Shown: positions 1 through 9,950 of the stretch, one piece after another
How positions within the stretch are numbered: the stretch's first letter is position 1
Layout of the letters: every line of letters starts with the position of its first letter
Source of the DNA: Chenggangzhangella methanolivorans
GTDB taxonomy: Bacteria > Pseudomonadota > Alphaproteobacteria > Rhizobiales > Methylopilaceae
DNA length: 64,000 nt
Reading direction: 5' to 3'
Assembly: GCF_019797865.1 (NCBI RefSeq)
Contig: NZ_CP081869.1
Location: 3,435,501 to 3,499,500 of the forward strand
Made by a program: the position numbers and the translations under genes
The notes under the pieces: generated by a model
Seen by the model: only the letters and a program-made list of their open reading frames with translations
Told to the model about the DNA's origin: nothing
Databases searched by the model: none

Positions 1-1152
1 CGAGGAGGTGAGGCTCGCCATCGAGTCCCGGCTTCAGGCCACCGGCCGCGCCAAGCTCGCGGCGGCGTCCGATGTCGTCCGGATCAAGGGCCTACGCGAG
101 GGAACCACGGGCCTGACCGCGGACGAGGCCGAGGCGCAGATCCGCGCGGCGTTTTCGGGCGACGCCACGGTGTTCTTCGCCGATCCCCAGCGCGAGGGCG
201 CCAAGGCGAGCGTCCGTCTGCTCGCCATCGGCGCGCGCGCCGACTGCAAGGCGACGAGCGAGCCGATCGAGGTGCCCGTCCGCGAGGGGCCGGGCCTCGC
301 CGACATCGACCAGCTGTTTTTCGGGCGCGGTCCGCGCGCTGGGGCAGGCGGCGGCGGAGGCTGCGAGCGTCACCGTCTGCCCGTTCCGCGCGGCGTCGGG
401 CCATTCCACCTGCGGGGCGGCGCTCGCCGAGCGGCTCACCATCGCGCTCGACGCCGAGGCGCGCTCGGCCAATCGCGTGCTGAGGGGCGGGACGCTCGAG
501 GTGAAGCGCGCCGCGGAAGGGGCCTGCGAGGCCGGCGGCGAAAATCTCGTCGCGCTGGGGGGCTTCGACCACGACCGGCAGGGCCAGTCCTGGATGAGCC
601 TCGAATTCCGCCGCGGCGGCGCGGTGCTGGCGCCGGTCGGCCGGCGGAAGATCTCGATCGAGGCGCTCGGCTGCGACCCGGCGATGCGGCCGTTTCTCGA
701 CCATGTGGCGGCGACCGCGGCCACCGATCGCGCCAAGCTCGACATCGCGGCGCTCCAGAACCCGTTTTCGAGAGGCCAGCGGCTCGACGTCCGCATCGCG
801 TCGAGCGCGCGCCAGAAGCTCTACTGCTGGGTGCTGGCCCCCGACGAGACCGGCTTCGTGGCGCTGCCTGTCCGAGGCGGCAAGGCGACGGATGCGCCGG
901 GCGACCGGCGCTACCCGCGCGGCTTCGGCCTCGCGGAGATCGTGCTTCAGGAGCCGTTTCGAAAACCTGTTCTCGTGCTTCGCCGCCGAGAACGGCCTGC
1001 CGCAGGCGCTGGAGGCGCGCTGGATGGCCGCCTCGCCGGGCGCCGATGGCGACGCCAAGCTGCTGTCTCGGGCCGAAATCCTCGACCTCATGGAGCAGAT
1101 CCGCGCGACGCCGGGAGTTCGGGAAGCGACGACGCGGATCGTGGTGCGGTGA
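1..1152 (+). CDS. Partial protein with DUF4384-like C-terminal region (two frameshifts)
   Basis: The 5' end lies outside the window; the reading frame is open from the first base and a GTG sits at 8. The frame changes at a five-T run at 317-321 (DIDQLF then SGAVRALGQAA) and again in the ttt at 957-959 (QEPF then ENLFSCF). The joined product is about 380 residues and ends at TGA 1150-1152. The stretch with KLYCWVLAPDETGFVALPV followed by PFENLFSCFAAENGLPQ resembles DUF4384 domains, which are often found in bacterial proteins linked to caspase-like or kinase modules. That match is by eye only. A caspase-like gene lies 15 kb downstream. The function is unknown; both breaks look like single-base indels, not natural decay. 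Confidence 0.5.
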
Positions 1153-1162
1153 TCTCTTTCTC

Positions 1163-1272
1163 GTCCCGGACTTGATCCGGGACCCAGAACCGACGGCGGT
1201 TCAGGCAGATCCTCGACGCCTCAGTTCACTTGTCACCCGTCTCGGTTCTGGGTCCCGGATCAAGTCCGGGAC
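1163..1272. repeat. Palindromic repeat with perfect 31-bp arms (REP-like, family C)
   Basis: The arms at 1163-1193 and 1242-1272 are exact reverse complements over 31 bases. Each arm also contains a small internal palindrome (TCCCGGA-5-TCCGGGA). The 48-bp centre is unrelated. It sits between two convergent genes, so a transcript from either side would form a long hairpin, which may serve as a bidirectional transcript end. Confidence 0.85.
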
Positions 1273-1338
1273 AAAAGCGCCGCGGAGCCGGAAAGGTGGA
1301 TGCGCCGAATGCGCCGGGCATGACGCGCCAAGACGAAC

Positions 1339-1459
1339 TGCGTGCTTCGAGACGGCTCTTCGAGCCTCCTCAGCATGAGAAAGGTCGGAGGATCTGATTC
1401 AGAGCCACAACGATCCTCATGCTGAGGAGCGGCCGTCAGGCCGCGTCTCGAAGCACGCA
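1339..1459. repeat. Nested palindromic repeat (REP-like, family D)
   Basis: The outer arms TGCGTGCTTCGAGACG (1339-1354) and its reverse complement (1444-1459) are perfect. Inner arms CTCCTCAGCATGAG (1366-1379) and reverse complement (1416-1429) are also perfect. The element ends 8 bases from the stop codon of the S8 protease gene. Similar palindromes are common in intergenic DNA of Hyphomicrobiales; that is recollection, not a search. Confidence 0.8.
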
Positions 1460-1466
1460 ATGCCCC

Positions 1467-3169
1467 TCACCGGATCTCGATCCGCCCGCCGGGCTGCAGC
1501 GCGTCCATCGGGCGGTCGGGCAGCACCCGCGTGTCCCCGCCGACGTTCCGCCGCGCGCGGTCGACGTCGTCGGGCGAGGTTCCGGCGGGAAGCTCCACCA
1601 CCAGCTTGCCGTCGCCGATGTCCTCGACCTTGACCCCTTGCCCGAAGATCGTGCGGAGCGAGACGAGCGTCTCGGGCGGCACCCGGTCGCGGCCGGCGAG
1701 CACGAAGATCACGCGGCGGTTCTCCTTTCCGAGCTCGACGCAGACCGGACCGCAGCCGGCGAGCCGGGGGTCGGGCTGCGACGGCTTCGGATCCTCGGAC
1801 TTTCCGGGGTCGGGCGTCGGCCCCGGCGTCTCGCCGCCGGCCTGCCCGAGCGCCGCGACCGCCGCGGCGGCGTTCGGCATCACGAAGGCGCGGCCGCCGC
1901 GCGGGTCGGTCACCTTGGTCCCGGTTGAGGCCAGGATCTTCACTAGCTGGTCGACGGAGGCCTCCGGGACCTTGGCCTTCATCAGCGCGAACAGCCCTGT
2001 GACATGCGGGGCCGCCATCGAGGTGCCGTCGAGCTTGTAATAGGCGTGCGCGGCCGAGGAGAGGATCTGGCTGCCGGGCGCGACGAGATCGACCAGCGGC
2101 GAGGCGTTGGAATAGGCCACCGCGATCTTGCCGTCCTTGCCGACCGACCCGACCGTCACGGCCGAGCGGATGCAGGCGGGCTCGGTCACTGCGTCCGAAA
2201 AGCCGTTGTTGCCCGACGCCGCGACGACGGGGAGCCCTGCGGCGGTGAGCCGGTCGATCACCTGGGCGTAGGCCGACTGCAGGTCGCAGGCCTCCGCGGC
2301 CTTGCCGCCGCCGAGGCTCAGGTTGACCGCCGCGACCTTGGCCTCGGCGCGGATCTTCTCGACGTAGAGCAGCCCCTTCAGCACGTCTGAGGTGAAGGCC
2401 GAGATGCAGGTCTTCTGGCCCTTTCCGCAGACCTTCTCGCCGTCGAAGCGCGAGAACACCTGAACGGCGACGATGCGCGCCGCCGGGGCGACGCCGTTCA
2501 AAAGCCCTTCGGCCGATTGCCCGTTCGCGCCCGCGGCGATGCCGGCGACATGCGTGCCGTGCACGCAGTTCGGCGTCACGGCGCGGATGTCGCAAGCGCG
2601 GCCGGAGCCCGGGCCGACCTGCTGGTCCTGCCCGTTCGGGCAGAGCGATTTCGCGCCCGTGGCGGGCGAATTCGAGGAGAAGCAGGCCTCCGCCGCGATG
2701 CGGCCGGCAAGGAACGGGTGCTCGGTCTCGACGCCCGTGTCCAGCACGGCGACCGAGACGCCGTCGCCCTTTTCGCCAGCCGTCGCCCAGGCGTCCGGAA
2801 CCTTCAGCATCGCGGTCGATTGCGGAAGGAAGGCCTGCATCAGCCGGTCCGGCGCCACGCGCTGGACGTTCTGGTCGCGGGCGAGGCCCCCGAGCCCGTC
2901 GCGCGAGACCTCCGCCACCACGAAGGGCGTGTCGCCGATGCGGCTCACCGCTTGCGCCGAGGCGCCGTAGGTCGAAGCGATGTACTCTCGGGCTCGCGGG
3001 CGCTCTCCTGCCGGTTGGGGGCCATCAGCACGATAACGCGCTGGGAGGCCCCGCTCCGCGCCGCGGTCATCAGCGACTCCGGCACCTTGTTTGGGCTTTG
3101 CGCGAGCGCCGGACCTCCGAGCGCGATGAGCGCCGCGGCGGCGATGAGCGGTCGAACCGTCGCCTTCAT
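1467..3169 (-). CDS. Secreted S8 family (subtilisin-like) serine protease, one frameshift
   Basis: The start ATG at 3169 opens a clear signal peptide (MKATVRPLIAAAALIALGG, cleavage near ALAQ). The frame changes near 2990 in a CCC run (NRQESAR then REYIASTYG); after that it is open to the TGA at 1467. The joined protein is about 567 residues. The catalytic triad is visible: Asp in AVLDTGVE (about residue 140), His in HGTHVAG (about 204) and Ser in DGTSMAAPH (about 382), plus the oxyanion Asn in AASGNNG. An N-terminal inhibitor-like segment precedes the catalytic domain. The C-terminal 150 residues, after a Pro-rich linker, are of unknown role. Expected to act as an exported endoprotease. It is divergent from the gene starting at 3330. 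Confidence 0.85.
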
Positions 3170-3329
3170 CCATTCCCCTCCCATATCGCCCGGATCGGGC
3201 TCTCGATGACCCATGCTTGGAGCGTCGAGAGGCCGTTTCGCTTGCAAGGCGACCTGCCTGCGGGCGACGTTGTCGCACGACAATACGACATGAGAAGCGG
3301 CGGCGCGCCAGAACCGGGCGGAGACGAGA

Positions 3330-4753
3330 GTGGACGGGACGGAGCGGCTTTCGGGCGTCGACGAAACGCTGATGGGCGACGTGGCCAATGTCGCGGAAGG
3401 CCGCGGCCTCGCTTTCGGCGATCGCGCCTGGCTCGCCCGCGCGGTGACGGGGGCCGTACGCCCCAACCGCGACAAGCCGTTCTGGGATCTCGCCCATCTC
3501 CTCGCCGTGATCGCCCGCGCCGCCGGCCCCGACGGCGTGATCGACCTCGCGCTCGACCCGCGGCTGTCGCGCGGGGATGCGGTTCGCGGCGGGCTCGCGG
3601 ACGCCGGCGTTGCGACCGACGACCACGGTCCTCTTCTCGCTCTCGACGGCCGCGACTGGTGCATGGGCTGGAGCGGGACGGCGCGGCTGCTGGCGCTCGC
3701 CGAATTCGTGCTGACCGCCGACGGGCTGGCGCAATTCGCCGCCGTCCGCGGCTTTGTCAGCGACCTCGGCGGCGCCGGACCGCGAGGCGGTCGACCAGTT
3801 CTCCCGACGTCTCGTGCGGATCGCGACCGCCTATCGCGAGGCCCACATGCCGATCGCACCGGTCGAGAAGCGGTTCCGCGCGATCCTCTCCTTCCTCGGC
3901 GAACGCCGCGGGCGGGGGCGCGTTCGGCGACGGCGACGTGCTGGCGTTCTGGCGCGCGGAGGTCGAGAGCGGCGAGCGCACCCAGTTCCGCACCGTGGCG
4001 GAGCATTTCGTCACCTATTCCAAGGCTTTCGAGGCCTTCGGCGGGCTGGCGAAGCTCACCGGCGCGGCGTCGGTCGAGGAGATCGAGGGCTGGAGCGACC
4101 GGCTCGACGGGGCGCTCGCGGACCTCGTGGGCGAGGCGGACGAGCAGGAGCCGCTCGCCCTGCGCCTCAAGGCGCTGCCGGACGGACCCAAGATCCTCAC
4201 CAAGGCCGAGCGCGACGAGGTCGCCGACATCGTGGCGCTTGCGCCCTTCCACCGCGACCGGCCGCTGACCGTGCTGCGCTCGATCAGCTTCGGGCGTGCA
4301 GTCCGGCATCGCCAACCGGCTTCGCCGCGGGACCGGCGGGCCGGACGTCGCCGAACGCGCTCCTGCGGCGAGGCCGAAAGCTATGAGGCGGTCATCGGGC
4401 GCGCGCAGGTTCTGGACGAGCATGTCGAGCGCATGGTCCGGATCGCCGCCGCGCTTCGCCTCGGCGCTTCCGCGACGCGCGACGCGCGCCTCGAGGCCGT
4501 CGTCGCCCAGGCCGAGGCCGACCTGAAGCGCGTGCGCCGCGCAGGCTTCGACGCCGACCGCGAGACGCTGGCGGCAGGCTTTGCGACCGCCGACGGCGTT
4601 CTGGCCGACGCCCGCGCGGCGCTCTCCGACTTTCTTGCGGCGACCCGCGCTCTGACGGGCTGGAGCCCGCTTCCCGAAGCTTTCGACGAGGACCGCGAGG
4701 CGTTCGCCGCCGTTTTCGCCCGCGCCTATCTCGCGCAGGAGACCGCCGCATGA
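3330..4753 (+). CDS. Unrecognised protein, several frameshifts
   Basis: The GTG at 3330 opens a frame reading VDGTERLSGVDETLMGD. The frame changes near 3775 (GGAPDREAVDQF), near 3905 (then GGAFGDGDVLAFWRAE), near 4293 and near 4365 (then CGEAESYEAVIG), and stops at TGA 4751-4753. The rebuilt product is about 470 residues, soluble, rich in Ala, Asp and Glu, with a predicted helical C-terminal half (DEHVERMVRIAAALRL onward) and no signal peptide. I do not recognise the family. ATGA overlap with the next gene (4750) suggests they are co-translated. Four indels in 1.4 kb is the highest density in the window, so real decay is possible, although codon use stays gene-like throughout. Confidence 0.5.
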
Positions 4754-5278
4754 GCGCGCTGTCCGGACCCGAGGCAGGGCGGCTTCTCGCCGAGGCCCAC
4801 GCGCGCGCGCGCGGCCGCGACGCTGGCGAGGCCGCCGCGCCTGCCGTCCCCATCCGCGCGCTCTGGGCGCACGCAAGTCGCAAGGCCGGCGCGCCCGTCG
4901 ATTTCGCCGTCGTCCGCGCGCTGCGGGACGATCCTGAGACCGCGGCGCGCTATCGGGCGCTGCTCTCGGCGTCGCGGTCGCGCATGCGCCCTTCGCCGTC
5001 GCGGCCTCGGACGGCGCGATGACCGAGCGTCGGGTCGGGCCTTACCGGCTTTCGCTCGTCGCGGCGTCCGACGGCGCGCCGCCCTTGCTGGTGATCGCCT
5101 CGGAGGGCGCGCCGGCCCGAAGGCGATCGAGATCGCGTCCGGGGACACGAGGGTCCGCCTCGCGCTGCCCGAGGCCGTCGAGGGCGCGCAGGTGCTCGCG
5201 CTCGATCCGGCCGATCCCGAGGCGCAAGGAGCGGCTGAAGCCTTCCAGGATCGCGCCGCCGAAATCTTCCTCTTCTAG
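4750..5278 (+). CDS. Unrecognised small protein, two frameshifts
   Basis: The ATG at 4750 overlaps the preceding stop as ATGA. The frame changes near 4970 (LLSA then VAVAHAPFAVAASDGAM) and near 5115 (EGAP then KAIEIASGDTRVRL), ending at TAG 5276-5278. The rebuilt product is about 175 residues and soluble. The C-terminal half (GPYRLSLVAASDGAPPLLVI, then VRLALPEAVEGAQVLALDP) looks like a beta-rich domain. No family was recognised. It appears to form an operon with the 3330 gene. A palindromic repeat starts 24 bases after the stop. Confidence 0.5.
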
Positions 5279-5301
5279 ATCATGCTGCGATCTGACGCGC
5301 T

Positions 5302-5405
5302 CACACCGTCATGCCCGGCGGAGCCGGGCATCCACGACTTTCCAGGAGCATGGAGCTTTACGCCGAAGTCGTGGATACCCGCGAAGACGCGGGCATGACG
5401 GTGTG
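5302..5405. repeat. Palindromic repeat, family A, copy 1
   Basis: Perfect 15-bp outer arms CACACCGTCATGCCC (5302-5316) and its complement (5391-5405). Inner arms around ATCCACGACTT and AAGTCGTGGAT pair as well. A close copy lies at 38641-38734, and hairpins with related ends lie at 9916-9950 and 29092-29122. Confidence 0.85.
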
Positions 5406-5441
5406 GTTCATCCTGAAACCTCCGTGCTCGAGCGGCCCAGA

Positions 5442-6666
5442 ATGAGGCGTCTTCTCGTCGTCGTCCCGACCACCGGCGGCCCCGCTGTCTTGCGGCGGCT
5501 CGGCCCCCGCGCGGGGCTGCCGGTCTCGGCCGCCTTCGCCGACGGCGACTACCGGCCGCTCGCCTGGGTCGGCCGACTACGCCCGGCTGGCGGCCCCGGG
5601 CGGTCCGATCGCCCGCGCGCTCGGCGAGGCGCCGGCGCCGCATGAACTGCGCCTCGACCGCTCCTTCGACGCCGGCCGAAGCTGGGAGGCGCCGGTCGCG
5701 GCCGCGCATCTGCTGATCGCACGAGGATTTGAACTGACCGACGATCCGGCGGCGGCCGACGTCCTGCTGTGGGCCACCGGCGCGGTCGATCTCGATCTGG
5801 CGCTGATCTCCGGCGACTATGCGGTCGCGGAGAAGATCGAGCTGTCGGCCGCCCTGTTCGAGGCGGCGAAGGGCGCGGTGGTCGTCGTGGCGCTGCCGCC
5901 GGGGACGGCGGGAGAGCCCGGAGCCCGGCCGAGCGCCCGGATCGTCCGGCCGACGTCGGCGCAGGATATCGTCGCCGCTGTTGGACAGCACGCCGCGTCT
6001 CGACTCCCTCCCCCCTGCGGGGAGGGTGAGGGTGGGGGTGGTCCAGAACAAAGCGCCGCCGTTGCGCATCGAGTATCGGCGCCGCTCAGCCTCTTCCGGA
6101 GCCGCCCCATCCCTCACCCCTCCCCGCAAGGGGGAAGGGGGCGGCAACGTCCTCCGCTTTTTCTTCGCGCTCGCCTGCCTTTCGGTTCTCGGCGGCGGCG
6201 CGGCGATTTGGCGGTTCGGCGGCCCGAACCTGTGCCGACCCCGATCCCGTCGAGACAATCAGGCAGTGAGAGGCGACGAGACGCCTCCGCCCGCGCCTCC
6301 AAAACCTTCGCCAAAATCGCCGTCGACGAACTCCGCGCGACGGCCGGAAAGACCTGCGCGCAGGCGCTGTTCGGTTCGGCGGCGCCCGAACGCCGGCCGG
6401 TCGCGGTCACGGACGGGAGGCTGGAGCCGAGCCGCCTCGACGGCGCGCTCTGCGGCGTTGCGGTTCGCGCTTCCGATCCCGCGGCGGCGTCGGTGCGGGT
6501 GACGGGCGCGCTCGCCGGCGCCTCTTCGGCCCCGCGGCCGGACGCCGGCGGCCAGATCTACTGGCTGAAGGACGGGGCCCGCCAAAAGCTCGTCTACGAG
6601 GTCCAAGCCCTTTCGAAGGACGGCGGCGCGATCGGCGATCCCGTGCGCCACGAGCTTGCGCCGTGA
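5442..6666 (+). CDS. Unrecognised protein with a palindromic repeat inside the reading frame
   Basis: ATG 5442 opens MRRLLVVVPTTGGPAVLRRL. An extra G near 5566 (tgggtcgg) shifts the frame, after which it is open to TGA 6664-6666. The N-terminal part (to about 5990) is an alpha/beta-like domain ending SAQDIVAAVGQ. A family B palindromic repeat (6004-6143) follows and is translated without a stop. A membrane segment (RFFFALACLSVLGGGAAIW) then appears in another frame at about 6155-6220. Returning at an AAAA run near 6302 to the first frame gives KTFAKIAVDELRATAGKTC and an exported-looking C-terminal domain. It may be one protein carrying repeat-derived residues, or two genes split by the repeat. 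The family is unknown. Confidence 0.45.
6004..6143. repeat. Palindromic repeat, family B, copy 1 (inside a reading frame)
   Basis: About 140 bp whose ends are inverted versions of a CTCCCC..GCGGGGAGGG motif, with a conserved core containing CCTCTTCCGGAGCCGCCCC. Copies 2 and 3 are at 7741-7880 and 45257-45398 and share both the ends and the core. This copy falls within the open frame of the 5442-6666 gene. Confidence 0.8.
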
Positions 6667-6738
6667 GCCTCATGGCGTCGTTCGTCATTTGCCGGCGCCG
6701 CGGCGTCAGTTAATAGGTGATCACGAGCGGAGGGGCGA

Positions 6739-7706
6739 ATGCGGCGGCGACGCAGGCAGGGCATTCTGGCCGGACTGGCGATGGCGGTCGCGTTTGCGGG
6801 CCCGGCGGGCGCGCAGGTCGCGGGATTCGACCCCGCCGACTACGGCAAGGCGCAACTTCCGTCCGCCAGAGCACCGGCGACGCCGCGAAATTCATTGACA
6901 GCAATCGCGGGGCGTTCGAGCCCGTCGCGGAGCTTGATCCGAGGGACCCGCTCTACGCGCTCGCGCGGCCGGTCGGGCGGCTCGACGTCGTGCTGCGCAA
7001 CCAGAAGACCGGCCAGGAGGTCGGTTCGTCCTGCACCGGCGAGCTGATCGCCGGCGACTACGTGCTCACCAACCATCACTGCCTGCCGCAGTCCGGCGAT
7101 CTGAGGCCGGTGAAGGCCTCGCTGCTGATGGACTACCTGACGCTCGACGGAAAGGGCTCGAAGCGGTTCGACGTCGAGCCGAGCCCCCAAGAGTTCAGCG
7201 CCAAGCTCGATTTCGCGGTCGCCAAGGTGTCGGGCGGGGCGGTCGCCGAATTCGGCTCGGTGAGGCTCGTCGCAGCCTCGCCCGAGGGCGCGCGCTCGCT
7301 GCTCGTCATCCACCATCCGCTCGGGCGGCCGAAGGTGATGAGCCGTTTCCGCTGCCTCGCGCTGAAGGAGCAGGCTGAAGGCGCGGAGCTCCGCCACCGT
7401 TGCGACACGCTCGGCGGCAGCTCTGGCTCGCTGCTCTACGCGATGGGGTCCGAGGGCGTCGCGCTCCACAAGGAGGGCGGGCTCGATCCCGCCGACACGA
7501 CGAGCTTCAACACCGCGACGCGGATGTCGGCGATCCTCGCCGAAAGCAAGGTTCTCCAGGCCGCGGTCGCGACGGCAGGCGCCGACGCGCCGCCCGCGCC
7601 CAAGGCCGCCGACCGCGGCGGCGACGACCCGATGAAGTCGACGCCGCTCGGCTCGTCGGGCGGGTTGGATACGGGCCAGATGAACTCGATCCTGAGGGGC
7701 CAATGA
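6739..7706 (+). CDS. Exported trypsin-like serine protease, one frameshift
   Basis: ATG 6739 follows a good ribosome site (gagcggagggg) and starts a signal peptide (MRRRRRQGILAGLAMAVAF, cleavage near AGAQ). The frame changes near 6855, between DYGKAQ and TSVRQSTGDAAKF, then is open to TGA 7704-7706, giving about 322 residues. The chymotrypsin-fold triad is visible: His in LTNHHC, Asp in AKLDFAVAKV and Ser in GGSSGSLL, where the GxSxG is preceded by an oxyanion Gly. The fold is close to the glutamyl-endopeptidase or V8-like group. Likely periplasmic or secreted. The C-terminal tail is Ala/Pro-rich and carries no PDZ domain. Confidence 0.8.
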
Positions 7707-7740
7707 GGGCAGGGGGGATCGCAGAGCGCGACCTCTCCGC

Positions 7741-7880
7741 CTCCCTCCCCCTTGTGGGGAGGGTTGGGGTGGGCGTGGCTCAGGATAGATCGCCACGGTT
7801 GCGCGTGGAGCGACGTCAGCCCCTGAGCCTCTTCCGGAACCACCCCCACCCCCGACCCCTCCCCGCAAGGGGGAGGGGAG
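7741..7880. repeat. Palindromic repeat, family B, copy 2
   Basis: About 140 bp with inverted ends (CCTCCCCCTTGTGGGGAGGG at the left, a CCCTCCCCGCAAGGGGGAGG end at the right) and the shared core CCTCTTCCGGAACC. It fills the gap between the protease gene and the OmpA-family gene. Confidence 0.8.
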
Positions 7881-7992
7881 AAGCGCCCGCCTCGCTTTCT
7901 GAAATCAGCTCCTGCGCAAAAACCGCTCTCGCCGTCCCACGCATCGGAGAGACGGAGCCGGTCGGCTCCCCGACGCTGAAGGAACCGACGTC

Positions 7993-8850
7993 ATGATGTT
8001 CGCGACCCGCCTCGCTCTTCGATCCGCGGCCTCGGCCGCAGCGCTCACGCTGCTGGTCGCCGCGGCCTTCGCGCAGTCGAACCCTCTGACCGACCAGCCC
8101 GGCCACGGACCGGAGCCCGAGGCCGGCGTCGCCATGGAGCCGCAGGGCGCCGCCGAGGAGCGCGCGACCGTCAATCCGAGCGCGACCGAGATCATCCGCT
8201 CGCTCGCTCCCTTCGCGGACGGCAACCCGAACGCGCCGCGCCAGTATCGCGACGTCGACGCCGGCGGGCGCACGGTGCGGGTCGACTACGGCCGCGCCGT
8301 CGATCTCACGGTCTTCTTCCTCTACGACAGCTTCCAGCTGACGCCCGAGGCCCGCATCCAGCTCGAGCCGCTCGGTCGCGCGCTGCAATCCGAAAAGCTC
8401 GCTGGCTTCCGCTTCCTGATCGCCGGCCACACCGACGCCGCCGGCAGCGACGCCTACAATCGCGGCCTCTCCGCCCGGCGCGCCGCGGCGGTGAAGCGCT
8501 ATCTCGTCGAGGCCTTCGACATCGAGCCGTCGCGGCTCGTGGCCTATGGCTGGGGCGAAAGCCGGCTCAAGGATCGGGGCAACCCGCTGTCGCGCGTCAA
8601 TCGCCGCGTCGAGGTCGCGCTCATCGCGCCGCCGCGCCGCTCCTCGTCGCTCGAGCGGTCGAGGCTCGGCTACGAGGGACCGCAAGGCCTGCGCCACGAC
8701 GTTTCCGGCGACGACGGCTGCGGGCTCGAGGAGATGACCGATCCGCGGCTGCGCAAGCCGCTGGACCTCGACGATTTCGGCGCCGCGCCCGCCGCGGTCT
8801 GCGCCGAGACCCTGAACATGGACGATCTCGAACTCGCCCCGCGCCGCTGA
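7993..8850 (+). CDS. OmpA-family outer-membrane/peptidoglycan-binding protein
   Basis: Two adjacent ATG codons (7993, 7996) precede a signal peptide ending near AAAFAQ. The product is 285 residues. The OmpA/MotB-type domain runs from about residue 95 to 210. It shows VFFLYDSFQL at its start, the GHTDAAGSDAYNRGLSARR peptidoglycan-contact motif, and a closing GESRLKDRGNPLSRVNRRVE in which the RxxNRRVE signature is intact. The last 60 residues are not OmpA-like. There is no beta-barrel, so this is a soluble periplasmic or lipid-free anchor that binds diaminopimelate in peptidoglycan. The next gene follows after 32 bases in the same direction, so they probably share a transcript. Confidence 0.85.
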   Translation: MMFATRLALRSAASAAALTLLVAAAFAQSNPLTDQPGHGPEPEAGVAMEPQGAAEERATVNPSATEIIRSLAPFADGNPNAPRQYRDVDAGGRTVRVDYGRAVDLTVFFLYDSFQLTPEARIQLEPLGRALQSEKLAGFRFLIAGHTDAAGSDAYNRGLSARRAAAVKRYLVEAFDIEPSRLVAYGWGESRLKDRGNPLSRVNRRVEVALIAPPRRSSSLERSRLGYEGPQGLRHDVSGDDGCGLEEMTDPRLRKPLDLDDFGAAPAAVCAETLNMDDLELAPRR

Positions 8851-8882
8851 ACCCGCGCGCCAAAACACCGGAGACTGCCCCG

Positions 8883-9824
8883 ATGCTCATCAGGACTCTT
8901 TCGGCGATCGCGGGACTTGCGTTCGCGTCGATCGCTCTCGCCGCGCCCGCCGGCGCCCAGACCAAGCCCAACATCGTGGTGATGGGCGAGGACGCCCAGG
9001 ACTCGGTGCCGCGCGGCAACCGCATCTTCCAGCGCGTCATCGCCGAGCTCGGCGAGACCATGAACCTGCGCGGCTACAACGTCTATGACGAGACCGCGGT
9101 CGCCATGTCGGTCACCCAGCCCGGCCGCGTGCGCCGCCGCGACGCGGAGCTCATCGACGTCGCCCGCGCCGTGCAGCAGCCGCCGCTCGACGTGGTGGTG
9201 GTGTTCCAGATCTACGCCTCGGCGCAGAAGTCGATGTATTCCGACATCGTGCGTCCCGAGGTGCGGGTCGCGGGCCGGCTCTTGAACGTGCGCACCGGCC
9301 AGGGCCTGGGCTCGTTCGAGACCACGGGCCAGCAGCTGCCGCCGCTGCCGCAGGGCTGCGACCGTGAATGCCTGCTCGAAAAGGTCGGCGCCGAGGCCAA
9401 GACTCTGGCCAACGACCTTTCCAACGCGCTCGGCGCCAAGCTTGACGGCTTCATCGGCTCGGCCCCGTCCGCGGGCGGCGGTGCGGTGACCGACGTGGCG
9501 CCGGCCGGCGGCGGCTCCGTCGGCGCGCCTGCCCCGGCGGGCGACGCCTGCGGCGGCATGCCGACCGCCTATGTGATCAAGGTGCAGGGCTTTTCGGCGG
9601 AAGAGATGCAGCGCATGGAGGAGTATTCGGCCGCGTTCAGCTGCTATGCGAGCCATCGCCCGGTGCGCGCCTCGGGCGGCATGGCCGAATACTGGTACGA
9701 GACCCGCTCCGACAGCGCCCGCCTCAACCGGAACCTGCGCCTGATGCTCGACCATATGGGCTCGGCCGGCCAGGTCACCTTCACGGGCAACACCTTCACC
9801 ATCGCCAAGGTCGCGACGCGCTGA
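8883..9824 (+). CDS. Exported protein of unknown function
   Basis: ATG 8883 starts a clear signal peptide (MLIRTLSAIAGLAFASIALA, cleavage near AGAQ). The product is 313 residues and the frame is intact. The first domain (NIVVMGEDAQDSVPRGNRIF to about residue 185) resembles periplasmic proteins in which a beta-alpha domain handles curli- or lipoprotein-like substrates, but I cannot name it. A Gly/Ala/Pro linker near 195-220 joins a second domain with paired Cys residues (DACGG, SCYASH) and a YWYETRSDSARLNRNLR segment. Lying just after the OmpA-family gene suggests an envelope role. No catalytic motif was seen. Confidence 0.75.
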   Translation: MLIRTLSAIAGLAFASIALAAPAGAQTKPNIVVMGEDAQDSVPRGNRIFQRVIAELGETMNLRGYNVYDETAVAMSVTQPGRVRRRDAELIDVARAVQQPPLDVVVVFQIYASAQKSMYSDIVRPEVRVAGRLLNVRTGQGLGSFETTGQQLPPLPQGCDRECLLEKVGAEAKTLANDLSNALGAKLDGFIGSAPSAGGGAVTDVAPAGGGSVGAPAPAGDACGGMPTAYVIKVQGFSAEEMQRMEEYSAAFSCYASHRPVRASGGMAEYWYETRSDSARLNRNLRLMLDHMGSAGQVTFTGNTFTIAKVATR

Positions 9825-9915
9825 CCAGGAGGCTCGGCGGCCGTCGTCGTCTTCGGGCGGCGCCGGCGAGGGAGATGACGACTATGCCTCGAAAGACATC
9901 CATCGCGCCGAGGGG

Positions 9916-9950
9916 CTTGGTCACGCCGCGAAGACGCGGGCGTGACCAAG
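9916..9950. repeat. Short hairpin related to family A repeats, covering a start codon
   Basis: Arms CTTGGTCACGCC (9916-9927) and complement (9939-9950) form a perfect 12-bp stem with an 11-base loop. The right arm contains the GTG start (9942) of the next small gene, so folding in the mRNA would hide that start. Confidence 0.6.

Noticed and set aside
1163..1459. Possible CRISPR array
   Set aside because: The repeats are palindromic pairs of two unrelated families, without regular spacers or more than two units; no cas gene is visible.
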